From contig OY978527.1 of NCBI GenBank assembly GCA_963854835.1, forward strand, positions 32,881,047 through 32,945,046: a DNA stretch of 64,000 nt, in the 5' to 3' direction. The stretch is from Megamerina dolium. Its lineage: Eukaryota > Arthropoda > Insecta > Diptera > Megamerinidae. Position 1 is the stretch's first letter. Each line of letters begins with the position of its first letter. Shown in pieces: positions 1 to 9,940 of the stretch. The position numbers were made by a program, and so were the translations under genes. The notes below the pieces were generated by a model. The model worked only from the letters and a program-made list of their open reading frames with translations, made no database searches and had not been told where the DNA came from.

Positions 1-300
1 TGATGGAATCATTTTTGATCCACAATTACGAAACGGCGCAAAAACTCTTTAGGATTGTGGCTGAACATTGCCAAACACTTCTTTAAAGTGGTCACATGAT
101 TGCATTTGTTGTCAATTGTGAGCGAATGTGAACCACACACAGATTCTTACAGCTTCAGCCACCTCACGCACCCGCATTCTCCGATAGTTCGATATCATTC
201 CATTGATTTTATCGAGAATTTCTGGCGTGACAACCGCTTTTGGGCGACTTAACCATTGACCTTTATCAAGACGCAGCTTGCTTGGAAAATAAAAAAAAAT
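1..300 (-). pseudogene. mariner transposase remnant cut by window edge
   Basis: Reading right to left, positions about 250 to 145 encode SRPKAVVTPEILDKI followed by RRMRVREVAEAV. This is the linker and second helix-turn-helix of mariner transposases (usual form GRPKxVVTPE...VREIAEAVGIS). Below 140 another frame gives VTTLKKCLAMF and FLRRFVIVD, which precedes the first catalytic aspartate in mariner (usual form VTVDETW). The stretch between the HTH and VTTxK, normally some 30 residues, is missing, so the copy has an internal deletion and a frameshift. It resembles the remnant at 47,885-48,760 (same VTTSKE..LxMFN block) and probably belongs to the same lineage. The rest of the catalytic domain would lie left of the window. 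Non-functional. The family call is secure; the subfamily is inferred. Confidence 0.75.
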
Positions 301-769
301 CGGCGTCGTATGACGAAATATTGTGGGCCATAAATCGAAAAAGTGCTTAATTAAAAAAGGCCGTATAGCGAGGTATGGGTGTAGCGGTATTGACCACAAT
401 TTGTGGAATTTGTCGCCAACTAGCAACTCGATTGCGAATAAATTCTAAATACAACAAAGATATTTGTTCGCAATATGAAAAAGAATTCACAAATTAATTA
501 ACAACACAGTATAACAAATGCTTGTAACTACTAATGAGAATCTCAAACAGATTCTGAGGATAGGCAAAATATAAAAAACACGTGTCTCAGTGATTTGGTG
601 TAGCACATAGAATGGCGTAGTCAGGATTTTGGCAAAGAGGGTGTATGATGAAAAAGATCTATAAGAATAAAATTTCAATAATTAATATTCTGACGTGATA
701 CAGTAAATTGTCTACACTCAGAATTCGTTTGCATAAATCCAGTGGGTTCAGCGACGGATTGGAGTAAGA

Positions 770-815
770 ATCAGCTATTCGTGGTATCCCAATGGGCCTA
801 AATGGCCTAAGCCAA
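770..815 (+). repeat. 3'-end fragment of the tRNA-derived SINE family
   Basis: The stretch around CGTGGTATCCCAATGGGCC followed by TGGCCTAAG matches the 3' end of the SINE copy at 6129-6470 (GGTGGTATCACTATGGGCC, then ACCTAAG). Only the tail is recognisable. No tRNA-like head is seen upstream, so this is a truncated or decayed copy. Confidence 0.35.
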
Positions 816-910
816 AAAAAGACGAAAAATTCAAAGATAAACTGTCGATATTAATAACTGAATTATGTAGAACGCGACGTGACTTTGATTGCGCGAGTTT
901 CACTTTCGTA

Positions 911-1261
911 CAGGGTGATTTTTTAGCAACTTTCTTTTTGGCAATACTGTTTTTGTGTAACATCTGTTTTTGTGTAACATGTTACTGTCAAACATGTTCA
1001 GTTTGATCTATAATTTAACCATGAATTGACTTACAATTCGTGAGATACCGACCAATATGTTGGAGAGAGTGTGCCAAAATTGGACCCAGCGTATGAACCA
1101 TTTGAGGCTCAGCCGCGGTCAACATTTACATGAAATCATCTTTAAATATTGAATTATATAGATCGTTCTATCGTCTCAAATATAAGATTTCATACATTTC
1201 TCTAAATTTTATGTATTTTTTTTAATTCAAATCTGAAGGCTTTTAATAAAAAATCGCCCTG
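911..1261 (+). mobile_element. 351-bp deletion derivative (MITE-like) of a Tc1/mariner-type transposon
   Basis: The element begins CAGGGTGATTTTTTA and ends with the inverse of CAGGGCGATTTTTTA, giving terminal inverted repeats matching at 14 of 15 bases. TA dinucleotides flank it at 909-910 and 1262-1263, the target duplication expected for Tc1/mariner insertion. Inside it lies the start codon region and the last part of a transposase gene, joined by a large deletion (see 1021-1152). It is a non-autonomous derivative that could have been mobilised in trans. Members of the same transposase family, with different termini, occur at 15,216-15,782 and 23,636-24,125. Confidence 0.8.
1021..1152 (+). 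pseudogene. transposase remnant, first codons fused in frame to the C-terminus
   Basis: From ATG at 1021 one frame runs to TGA at 1150-1152. It begins MN, has an in-frame TGA as third codon, continues LTIR, then jumps to REIPTNMLERVCQNW and RGQHLHEIIFKY, the C-terminal end of the insect Tc1/mariner-type transposase family whose catalytic part is seen at 15,216-15,782. The whole DDE domain is deleted. The frame is kept across the deletion point, but the early stop and absence of catalytic residues make it inactive. The C-terminal match to the family is recognised from the conserved RGQHLxEIIFKH-type ending; this is pattern recognition, not a database hit. Confidence 0.7.
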
Positions 1262-2262
1262 TATTTTGGATAGAACAAACACAAATTGCAGGCAAATCAT
1301 AGTGACTTAATGCGTTGCGTTTTACATAATTTAGCAGCAAAATTTTAACAGTTAATGTCGTCCCTATTGGAAGTTATTCACTAAAAGGCAACTCGCTCCA
1401 CTCTACCCTATTTACAATTTGCTTCCTTAGCGTAGTGAATAGCATTTTTCGTACACTGTACTTGAAAGTGTTACATCACTTAATTATTGCTAAATATTTA
1501 ATAAAATGCACATTTATTTGTATAACACTTGTACTTGCAATGTTACAAATTTAAAGACACACTGATAAGACAACGATATAAATATATTTTATATTGTAAT
1601 ATGTTTATAATGAAATTTCACGAAAATTCTAACAACAAATCATGAATCACATATTCAAATTATTAAACATTTACTAATTAATTAGAATATACGTATGTAT
1701 GTGTGGATGCACATAGATATACAGTAATTATCTATATGTACATGTATTAGCGATGCCAAAATGTTCACAATACTACTCAAAAATTGGGTGTTGTTTACAA
1801 TTTTCCGATGTTCTCTTGGTGTTGAAGTTTTTTGCAAAGCATATTCGCGGCTTAAAAAATATTTGCGTACACTGTAAAAAAATTTCAATTATATGCAATT
1901 ATTACAAAGGCTTTAAAAAAGTAATTCCTTTGCATTTTACAGGCCTTCCATCCTGTAAGCATAGAGATTGTCGTCTCGCTTGAAAAATAAATGCTTATTT
2001 ATTGACAATTTCTGTTCTTCTTTATTCAAATCTGTGAACAAGTGAATAATATTATATTTCCACATTAAAAAATTATGTAAAAACCCTTCTAAAATTGGAT
2101 TCTTCACTCTTAATAAATCCTACAAATTATTTCACAATGTTCACACATCGACATGATGAGCCTCTATCAGTCTAATGACGAAATGCAAACATGTATAAAA
2201 AAAAAAGAATTACAAAAGCTCGAATTGTAAACTTGGCATAGTGTCAAAATGATTAAAAACGA
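1262..2262. other. AT-rich spacer, nothing recognised
   Basis: About 1 kb with no transposon signature, no tRNA-like segment and no reading frame with coding character that I could recognise. Short open frames here have no recognisable motifs. Confidence 0.5.
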
Positions 2263-2413
2263 TTAATGCCAACTTATAATACATAGATATGTTAGATTGC
2301 TTTGAAAAGGCCTTTTAAGAAGTAGGCCTTCAGTTTCAGTATGTCTGTGTATGTAGGTTTTTTTCTTTGCGCTCGCGAAGGGCTGTTGTAAATGCAAACA
2401 AATTTGAACACAC

Positions 2414-2559
2414 TTTTGTTGTTGTTGTTGCTGATTTTCAATATCATTACTATAGTGAACCCGTTGCTTAAGCTTCCACTGCATAAACGGTTCAACAACA
2501 TACGTATTGGTTGTGGCATTGCTATTGGCGGCAACAACATTTATATTATTCAGCGACAT
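2414..2559 (-). CDS. possible first coding exon of a host gene running off the left edge
   Basis: On the minus strand an ATG at 2559 in good insect start context (TTAAAACATG) opens a frame beginning MSLNNINVVAANSNATTN and continuing through VEPFMQWKLKQRV to a short glutamine run (QQQQQQ). The frame stays open to 2263, but the polyglutamine stretch is followed at 2413-2412 by GTGTGT, a usable 5' splice site, so the coding exon may end at 2414 after about 48 codons. The codons look more like coding DNA than other open frames here, and asparagine- and glutamine-rich N-termini are common in fly regulatory proteins. I do not recognise the protein. The alternative is chance: CAA and AAC triplet repeats easily produce such frames in fly non-coding DNA. 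Confidence 0.25.
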
Positions 2560-2874
2560 GTTTTAACTCCGATGATAAACAGCGAACAACTAACATGAAT
2601 TGTTGTTATAGCCTGTCTGTTCGATACGTCTTCGATTAAGTGCGAACTCCATACTAAGTATAATATTTACTAAAACATGCATGTAGATATTTTACATTAG
2701 AGTGGTCCTTACTAAAATATTTGTTTATTTAAAAAAAAAATTTGTTGTATGCAGTAGATCCAAAATTCTTAATGAAATTATAATGTTCCTACAGTTTTAA
2801 GTCGCAGGAAGATTTGACTAACTCCTTGTAGGAATTATCATAAAAAAGACCCATACTTTACATACAATACATTT

Positions 2875-3180
2875 TTTTTATAGAATATTTCCATCAAATG
2901 TTGGCCGTGATTTCGTTTATCTTGGTGCATTCTCACATTTAAAATTTCGGCAAAGCTTTCGAGTATTTTGAGTAGTATTACTTCTAATTTCTCCATCGTA
3001 GCCGGCTTATCCATATGGTCTTTGGACTTGATATAGCTTACAAGGAAAAAAGTTTGGAGGTGTGATATCGCATGATCTGGGCAACCAATTCACCAGTCCG
3101 AAGTGTGAAATTAACTGTTCACCGAATTGATCTCGCAATAATGCTATGAGTTCACAGTCTCTATAGCGAGTATCGCTAAT
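2875..3180 (-). pseudogene. Tc1/mariner-type transposase remnant, C-terminal half
   Basis: Reading leftward from about 3175, one frame gives CELIALLRDQFGEQLISHFG and then NWLPRSCDITPPNFF. This is the region of the last catalytic aspartate in the family represented at 15,216-15,782 (KWPPRSCDLTPLEFFLW there). Further left, frames shift, and the end near 2880-2930 reads like the family's closing SRGQHLxEIIF motif in degraded form. Several frameshifts and stops are present and no start or first catalytic residue is visible. Third member of this family in the window. Confidence 0.6.
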
Positions 3181-3414
3181 TTTCGTAATTATTTATTTTT
3201 CTCAAAATAGTAGAAGTTTTAGAGGTTTGTTCAAAACGGTTTAGCTCAGTAATGGTGAAATATTTGCTAGCCATCACAAAATAGTCCTCATATTACATTT
3301 CGCTGGTAAAACTTTTATTTTCTTTTGCCGAGAAATCCTATTATACATATAGAATTGGTACTTAAAATTTCCAAAGAAGAAGTATTTTACTGCGTGCTTC
3401 AGTAGGTTCGATCC

Positions 3415-3895
3415 AAGATCGATTGAAAAGAGTTTTCATTTGAACGATCAAACTGATTTCAACAGCCCGATAAGAAATTACCGTTCAGCAACAGCGTGTG
3501 AGTTTGGTATTCCTTCAAAGCTATTCGAGTTTGTATAACTTCCGTTTTGTACTGAAAATTGAGAAGAACTTCTATTGGCTGTTTTTGATCGGAGTTTCAG
3601 ACAAGGTGATTCGTCATCGTGTGACTTCTTATACCTTATTATGGAGAAAACAATACGACCGACTAGTATGAACCGATCAAATGGAAGATCACGCTCTAAC
3701 TAAGAAGGTGTAGATTTGATCTCGTAGAAGAAGAAGAATTAAGCTCTAGTGGAAAGATCAAGTATTGGAGAAACTGTTAGCGCTGCGAATTTCAGTCGAG
3801 CGCCAGCTGATGAAAAACTGAGTCAACTTGGGAAGCAAAATTCATTCGGTCTAAATCGATTTTCAGTTGTAACTGCCACAGAGGTAAGTACGTAC
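3415..3895 (+). pseudogene. RTE-like LINE remnant, internally deleted 3' part
   Basis: Around 3595-3650 the frame reads FRQGDSSSCDF then MEKTIR, the FRQGDxLSCDLFN motif of the reverse transcriptase palm region in RTE-type elements. It then jumps within a few codons to a far C-terminal segment (GRSRSN, then SAANFSRAPADEKL). The sequence ends in TTCGGTCTAAATCGATTTTC, followed by GTTGTAACTGCCAC and GGTAAGTA. That same 3' end (GCCTAAATCGAT..TCGGTTGTwATGGCCACATAAGTAAGTA in pieces) closes the copies at 33,236-33,937 and 56,060-56,535. The short tandem GTAA/TAAG tail fits RTE elements, which end in microsatellite-like repeats rather than poly(A). Inactive copy with at least one large deletion. Confidence 0.65.
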
Positions 3896-4178
3896 ATATG
3901 AGCGATTTGTATATGAGCAAGCGCTTGCGGAACCCTTTGAGTAAGAATTATTTTTCCAATGTTCCCTTTTGTTTATTCTATAATTATTGCGAAGCGTGTT
4001 GCAAAACGTTTGCAAGTTTTACGTATCAAGCAAAATGTACGTATTCAAACTTACTGTCAGGCTTTTACAAACATACTCTTATTTGGTTTGTAGGGAATAA
4101 ATTGTAGAATGTGTTTGTGTGGTTGATTTTAACAATCGACAATATGTATATATGTTACTTTATATATATTTCTACTTG

Positions 4179-4433
4179 TATGTACATTAAAGTGGTCCAA
4201 TTTTAGTATGGTATTGATAATACCAATTTTAAATTTGCTACCGTAACCAATACAGGGTGCTCAATGACACGTCTGCGCGATTGAATCTCTTTGAATTTTA
4301 CAATAATATTGGTGATTTTTTATAAAAAGCTACCGTTGCCATGACAATATTCAACGAATTGAAAATCCAACTAATTTCAACGAATTAACCCAATTTTGGA
4401 CACATTTTTTTTTTGGACCACCTTAATGTACAT
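4179..4433. mobile_element. 250-bp element with terminal inverted repeats (MITE candidate)
   Basis: The left end GTACATTAAAGTGGTCCAA (4182-4200) and the right end, read inverted, GTACATTAAGGTGGTCCAA (4413-4431) differ at one base of 19, and TAT-type flanks extend the symmetry by two or three bases. The inside is AT-rich and non-coding. A related end, TTAGAGTGGTCC, occurs alone near 2697, and TTAAGGTGGTCG near 14,309, suggesting a small family. The superfamily is unknown because the exact target duplication is obscured by the palindromic flank TGTACA. Confidence 0.5.
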
Positions 4434-5370
4434 ATTTACTTATATATATTTGTAAACGATCTGACGGATACGGTATATAGAGACAATCGTTTATTGTAAC
4501 CCATTTCAATATTTTTGCATGACGTTTATTAATCACCATTGTTATTGTTGGTATTGTATACCGGCGAATTTATTGAATTAATTAGCAAGTTTGTCTGTTT
4601 GAAAACGGAATTAATATATATTATTGAGCAGATTTATTTAGTATGATTTTTTTTTGAGAGTTGTTTATAGATATGTTTTTCACGAGATTTCCAGTTAACA
4701 GTAAATATTCGTTTATGTGCTTGGGAATCTGGGATTTAAATGTTGTCTTGAAAATCAGGCGATTAGTCAGGATAGATTCTGCGATTTCAAGATATATTAA
4801 AAACAATAATTTACGTAGAATATTATATAATTATGGAAGGAAGGAAGGATGGAAGTATTTAGTAGGAAGTCTTTCATTTTTAATTTTACTTACATACCTG
4901 ACGTTGCGCCGTGCAACTACCATCTCTTCGTATTTCGTTAATCGCATAGCGACTTAAATTGTTGACTAATCAAGTCTGATGAGGCTTTCAAAGAGAATCT
5001 CATCCAATCATTAGCTGAAAAAACACCAGTCTTTTACAAGCGCAGACGTATGTTCCCTTCTGAGAAATGGAAGCTATCCTTTATTATTTTAAAAAAGGTT
5101 AACCCAAAAGTGAAGCACAGCGATCTAAAAGATCTTTTGTAATTATGTACCACGTAAGAATTTATTTGACTTCTTAGATCAGAAATAAGTATGAAATTTA
5201 ATAAATTCATTTAAATTTAAATAGTTACAATTTTAACAATTTTGCTACTTCACAATTTTTCCAACTGAGAATTTAATCTATATTTTGACAAATATGTGGA
5301 TTAATACGTACGTACGGCATATTACTGTACCTATGAATAACATTTCTTTTTTATGCTTGTACATACCTCA

Positions 5371-5400
5371 TATCGTATCCTATCGTATCCTATCGTATCC
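5371..5400. repeat. three perfect copies of a 10-bp unit, TATCGTATCC
   Basis: Three adjacent identical decamers TATCGTATCC followed by a decayed fourth copy (TACGTACCTC). Short minisatellite with no gene association. Confidence 0.9.
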
Positions 5401-5657
5401 TACGTACCTCCTATCATGTCAATCGGTTTTCATCAAATATAATAAATTTATAAAGATGTTTGAATGTAAAAAAGAAGTATTTTGAAGTTGATTTACCTGT
5501 ACACACTTTTAAGTTAATCTTGATTCTCGTAGACAGGTAACTAGCGTTTGCTTAATTAATTATACAAACTCTAATAGACAACACAAGAATATTCAAAGTA
5601 CTAAAATAAATACGCTGTTCAATAATATTGTCTTGATCCATTTTTTGCTTGTACATA

Positions 5658-6705
5658 TACGAGGGGTATCTCAAAAGTGTTTGACCTAACAGTATTTTGA
5701 AATGTAGGTACGTTTTTATTGCTTTACGAAAATTTGTGATGGATATTTTTTTCATGAAGACAACAGTTGGAAGTAATTCAATAAGCGATTCTGGTTTCAT
5801 TCCACAGAGCGAAAAAGATCCATAAGAGAAGAGTTCCTCAAAAGCTAACCGAAGAGAATAAAAATCGAAGAGTCAACTTCTGCATGAATTTACTTTCTCG
5901 GCGCAAAAGAAAAAATTTCTCAAGGAAAAATCATTACGGTAGATACCCAGTGAATACTATACGACAATTCTAAACGTAGAAAAGCATGGGTTGATTTAAA
6001 CCCTGTTGCAACACCTAATATTCCTGCTAAGAAAAGGTTATTCTCTGTCTGATGGAATTTCAAAGGAGTCATTTAGGTGAACTGTTAGAGCTGAACGTTA
6101 TCAGTACCAAATGATTAATTATTATATGAAGTGATACTCTGGAAGGTTAGTGCGTTGGTTTCTGATCTGTAGGTCGTGAGTTCAATCTCCGGCTAAAGCA
6201 TAACAAAATTTAATATCGAAAAAAATTTTTCTTTCGAACGGTACCCACGTGCCACAATTTGCCAAAAATGCTTCTTAAAAGAGCTCTGTGGCAAACACTA
6301 TGTTAAAGTGATGTCACAAGGGTTCTGTCGTTCGGAACCGACTAATATCATGCTGTCCAAATTTAACACGTACAACAGTATTGGATGAAAAGATCGGTGG
6401 TATCACTATGGGCCATTTTGACCTAAGTGTTTCCTCTCAGAGACACATAATCTAACGTAACCATACTCTGGAACAAAAAATTTACGGGCTAAAAAGGGAG
6501 AGTGATATTGCTGCATGACGCTGCACGCCCACATACAGCAAAATATAAAAAAAAAATATTTTCTCTCTAGGTTGGAAAGTTCATAGTCAGATTAATGGAA
6601 TCTCATTTCGCGAATGGTGAATATTTTGCCTCGAAATCAAGTTCTAAGCGAAAAGACATTCATCATCTACCAAATAAATGCCAAAAGGCTATAGATAGTA
6701 ATGGT
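5658..6705 (+). mobile_element. mariner element split by a SINE insertion
   Basis: The left end TACGAGGGGTATCTCAAAAG at 5658 looks like a mariner terminal repeat. From about 5810 the frame reads VPQKLTEENKNRRVNFC and LLSRRKRKNFL, the mariner linker before the catalytic domain; around 6090 it reads TVRAERYQYQMIN. At about 6129 the coding sequence is interrupted by a tRNA-derived SINE (to about 6470). It resumes with AKKGRVILLHDAARPHTAKY at about 6490-6550, which carries the second catalytic aspartate in LLHDxARPH. It ends near 6640-6700 with KRKDIHHLPNKCQKAIDSNG, close to the usual mariner C-terminus. The N-terminal DNA-binding domain is not recognised. Frameshifts and stops are frequent, so the mariner was dead or dying when, or after, the SINE landed. 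Confidence 0.75.
6129..6470 (+). mobile_element. tRNA-derived SINE, copy A (inside a mariner)
   Basis: The head carries a B box (GGTCGTGAGTTCAATCTCC at 6172-6190), and GGTTAGTGCGTTGG upstream aligns with the D-arm/anticodon part of the other copies. The body shares TCTTTCGAACGGTACCCACG, AAAGAGCTCTGTGGCAAA, GGGTTCTGTCGTTCGGAACC and TTTAACACGTACAACAGTA with copies at 24,303, 32,549, 36,536 and 50,957. The 3' end is GGGCCATTTTGACCTAAG. The A box is poorly kept (GATACTCTGGA for TAGCTCAGTGG). Transcription by RNA polymerase III is expected for intact members; this copy is decayed. Confidence 0.8.
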
Positions 6706-7900
6706 TAATATTTTGATTAGTAACTTTTGTAACAAGTATATTTTCAATAATTCTGAATTTCACAAAAAATACTTTCTATTTTTTTTTATTATACGAGTAT
6801 ATACATTCGTTGTACTATATACATATAGAGAAAGCCTGCAATCACATCAATAGTATTGTATAATAAAATACTCTGAATTTCAACGGCGTTACAATCACAT
6901 AATGGATAGAGTCAACAATTTGCAGCTTTTTTTGTACCTGTGTACGATAATTTCACGATTTCAACAATGAAGATGTCTACCAAATTGCAGTCATCATTCT
7001 GCTTCTTAACAAATATTAGAGTGTGCATACACCTACGTATATAAGTATGCTTAGTGATAATGTACAATGTATAAAGTGTTAATTTAGTTATACATAATTA
7101 CATCTTGATTTATTATTTATCTCATACACACGAGTGAGCAGAAAAAATACAGATATTTTCAGATTTTGGAGAAATTTATTTCACACTAGTTTGTCAACTA
7201 AATGTCTGTAGTATTATCTTAAGTGTTATTTTCTTATTCAGTTTATTAAACAGAAAATTTATCAATATCTTGCTAGAGTTGAGTTAAATTGTTGCAAGTT
7301 TTTTGTGCTGTGCGTTTTAGCTCACCTGAAGGTTACTGTTGGCATTTTTCTTGTTCTTGTTCTTATTGCTATATAATTTTTCACATTAATAATTAAGTCT
7401 ATTAGTTTTTATTTCTCTTACATGCACTCGTTTATGTTTGAATCTCAACTAAATTGTTATACGAATTTTTAAAAATGTAAGTATCTATATCGATTGGCCT
7501 GTATGCATTCATAGTTTAACTTATTTAGCATTACATACCAAATGTTCTGTTATCGCTTTGATTTTTTTAATAACTTAATACACATACTAATGAGTGACAA
7601 TATTATGTTTTGCTTGTTATATTTACTTGCGCGTAGAGTTCTATTGACTTGGTAGGTATAAATATGTATGTACAATGACTAATGTTCGACTCATATCGAT
7701 ATACACAATTATAGGGGAAAGCATCGCTGGTTGGACTTTTCTTTTTAAATCAGTTATTTATTGCAATCTGTTGCACTTAATATTCTACATTAGATATATA
7801 ACTCAACACGTTTGGAATTTGCGATCTTTTATGGAATACACCCAGTGGTGCAACTATTCTCTTCAAATTTTATCTGTCAAAGATTCCTCTTGGCATACAG
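6706..7900. other. AT-rich spacer, nothing recognised
   Basis: About 1.2 kb of AT-rich DNA with no recognisable transposase, reverse transcriptase, tRNA or repeat family. A small open frame at 7675-7917 has no known motif. Confidence 0.5.
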
Positions 7901-7904
7901 CTGA

Positions 7905-8935
7905 TATCTTAAGCTGATGATTGCAACATCCAGACGTCAGGACACAACGTCTTGGACACATGTAGCGAAATTAACGAATCCCTGTTCAGCAATTTCTCAA
8001 TAAAAGAAGTCTTAAACTCTCACCTGAGAAATCTAACGCAACACTCCTTACCACCTGGACTAAAGAGCTCAGAACTGGTAGTATTATTCCAACCGTAAAT
8101 AAGCCCGAAATCCTTGGAGTTACATGTGATAATCTCATAACCTTCGCCACTCATGTTGAAAACAGTAACTTAAAGTAGCATAGTAGAAATAATATCCTAA
8201 AGGCGCTGACTGGTACTAGCTGGGGAAAAGCCAAGGAAACGCTGCTCAACACCTATAAGGCCATTATCAGGTCGATCATCAACTGCGCGGCTCCAATCTG
8301 GACGCCACTCATTAGCGAATATGAATGCTAAAAGTACGTTGTACAACGAACTACTTTCGCAGCAACTTCTTCTATATTTTCATCTATCGTCATACCCCAA
8401 CAACCACTTAATGCAGTTGACCATTCCCCCAAGTAACATCCGCAGCAGCTTTCACTCGTTTGATGGGCCTGCTCGATTTTCTATTAGTTTTTGAGGATTA
8501 GTACGCACAAGGCGCCACTGAATTCATTACACCAATGCGCAGTGGAAACGCCTATCGAAAGGCATACTCATAATATCGTACTGGGCGGACACCCACCGCC
8601 AATTACAGACTGTGAGCAACAGCTCCCTTGGTCCGCTCGAGTCACTTTGGCACAACTGAGGTCTGGGTGAAACATCTATCTGAACTGCTATATTCAACGG
8701 ATGACTGATGTCCATTGTGCCAGCAGAGCCTGCACGTTATCCGATACTGTTCGCCTGCTATCAGACTGACCCCTCCCCACTTTGGATGCACTGACTGGAG
8801 ACTGGAAACAGCCGTTTTTCTTGAACTGGTTGATGTAAACAACAATTCAACTAACTAGCATGCATACTTACTCGTAAGAATTTTCTATTTCACTACCTTA
8901 TTTTACAACAACAACCATTACTTAACTATTGGCCA
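7905..8935 (+). pseudogene. non-LTR retrotransposon (family A) reverse transcriptase C-terminal half
   Basis: At 7912-7990 the frame reads ADDCNIQTSGHNVLDTCSEI, the catalytic xADD loop of reverse transcriptase with the preceding aromatic residue replaced by a stop (TAA). Further on, in shifted frames, come NATLLTTWTKELRTG, KPEILGVTCDN, ILKALTGTSWGKAKETLLNT and SIINCAAPIWTPL. These are thumb and post-RT motifs of a LINE lineage common in insects (usual forms LGVTFD, LAGSTWGKDKETLL, NYAAPVWSP). The end, around 8790-8850, reads WRLETAVFLELVDVNNN, matched by the inverted fragment at 9725-9835. A CAACAACAACC-rich tail follows near 8910. Multiple frameshifts and stops. The clade (jockey, LOA or similar) is not assigned. 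Confidence 0.7.
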
Positions 8936-8954
8936 TTACCATAGGAGATCTTTT

Positions 8955-9720
8955 GTAGATTTTTCTCTTCAGATGGGTGAAGGTTGGCAGTTAAATCCAA
9001 TATTAGTGGGTTTAGAGTCTTAGATTGTGCGATGCAGCATGTTTCTTTATTTCTTGGAAGACTGTGGAAGTTTTGACGTCACGATGGATTTGGTTGTTTG
9101 TAACATAGTAAGGAGCATTTACAATCATCCTTAGGGTCGTAGATGGGAACCTTTGCAATATTTTAATGTTGAAGATAGTTACAGTGCCCCACAGCTGAAT
9201 ACAGTATGTCTAGACGGGCTTTAAATTGCTGAGTACAAAAGCAATTTGCTGTTGATTGAGTCTTTAGAGTTTTGGTTTATTAGCCAGCGCAGCTTTTGTG
9301 AGCCTTTCTCTCGGTAAATATACGTGTTTTCCAAGTTAATCTCTTTGGAGCTTAAAGGAAGCGTAGTGCGGAAGAGTGTCAACGCCTAAGACAGCAGTAT
9401 CATCAGCCAAGGTACCTCCTTCAGTCGATAATAAATCGTATGTGTAGGGTAGGTAAAGGATTGGACCGATGACGCTATCTTGGGGTACACCAGCTGAACT
9501 TTCATGGATATCAGATTGTTCTTGGACCTTCTATACGAAGAAATATCTGATGTTTAGGTAGAACTTGATGAATAAATAGTAGTTGATTGGGAGTGTAGTT
9601 TTAATTTTGTAAAGGAATACATCGTGCCAGATGCGATCAAATGCTTGTGAGATTTCAAGGAATGCCGCTGTGCAATACTTTTTCTGTTCGAATGTATCTA
9701 CTCAAAATTACGAAAGTTTA
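8955..9720 (-). pseudogene. jockey-like LINE (family B) reverse transcriptase remnant
   Basis: Read leftward from 9700, frames give AFLEISQAFDRIWHD (the first catalytic aspartate region of RT), then AGVPQDSVIGPILYLPYTYD and LADDTAVLG (the FADD loop). After the RT come LRMIVNAPYYVTNNQIHRDV and related motifs. These match, segment for segment, the element at 27,445-30,545 (FLDITQAFDKVWHD, AGVPQGSVLGPLLYLLYTTD, FADDTAILC, LRIIVNAPWYMRNVNIHRDL), so both belong to one jockey-like lineage. The copy is 5'-truncated at about 9720 exactly where the family A tail fragment begins, and has many stops and frameshifts. Confidence 0.75.
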
Positions 9721-9724
9721 TGTT

Positions 9725-9835
9725 GTTAGGTTGTTGTTGTTCACGTCCACCAGTTCCAGGAAGATGACAGCCTCCAGGGGGTGTGTCCACAGCGCAGAAG
9801 GGGTCAAACTGGTGGGCCTTCTGGGGCAGATGAAT
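9725..9835 (-). pseudogene. 3' terminus of non-LTR family A, second copy
   Basis: On the minus strand the frame reads CPRRPTSLTPSALWTHPLE then AVIFLELVDVNNNN, the closing residues of family A (compare TAVFLELVDVNNN at the end of the 7905-8935 copy), followed by the AACAACAACAACC tail. Upstream parts are missing. It is oriented opposite to the 7905-8935 copy, and family B begins directly at its tail. Confidence 0.65.
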
Positions 9836-9912
9836 TGATGGTTGATTTAGATTAGATTTCGATCTTCAGTGCTTGGCAATAATGCTTTGAGAAAAAGGGT
9901 TTCATAAGCTTA

Positions 9913-9940
9913 GAATGATGCTACTTGCGTAGCATCATTC
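9913..9940. other. perfect 12-bp hairpin with tetraloop
   Basis: GAATGATGCTAC (9913-9924), loop TTGC, then the exact complement GTAGCATCATTC (9929-9940). No flanking coding sequence or T-run that would make it a terminator; the significance is unknown. Confidence 0.8.
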
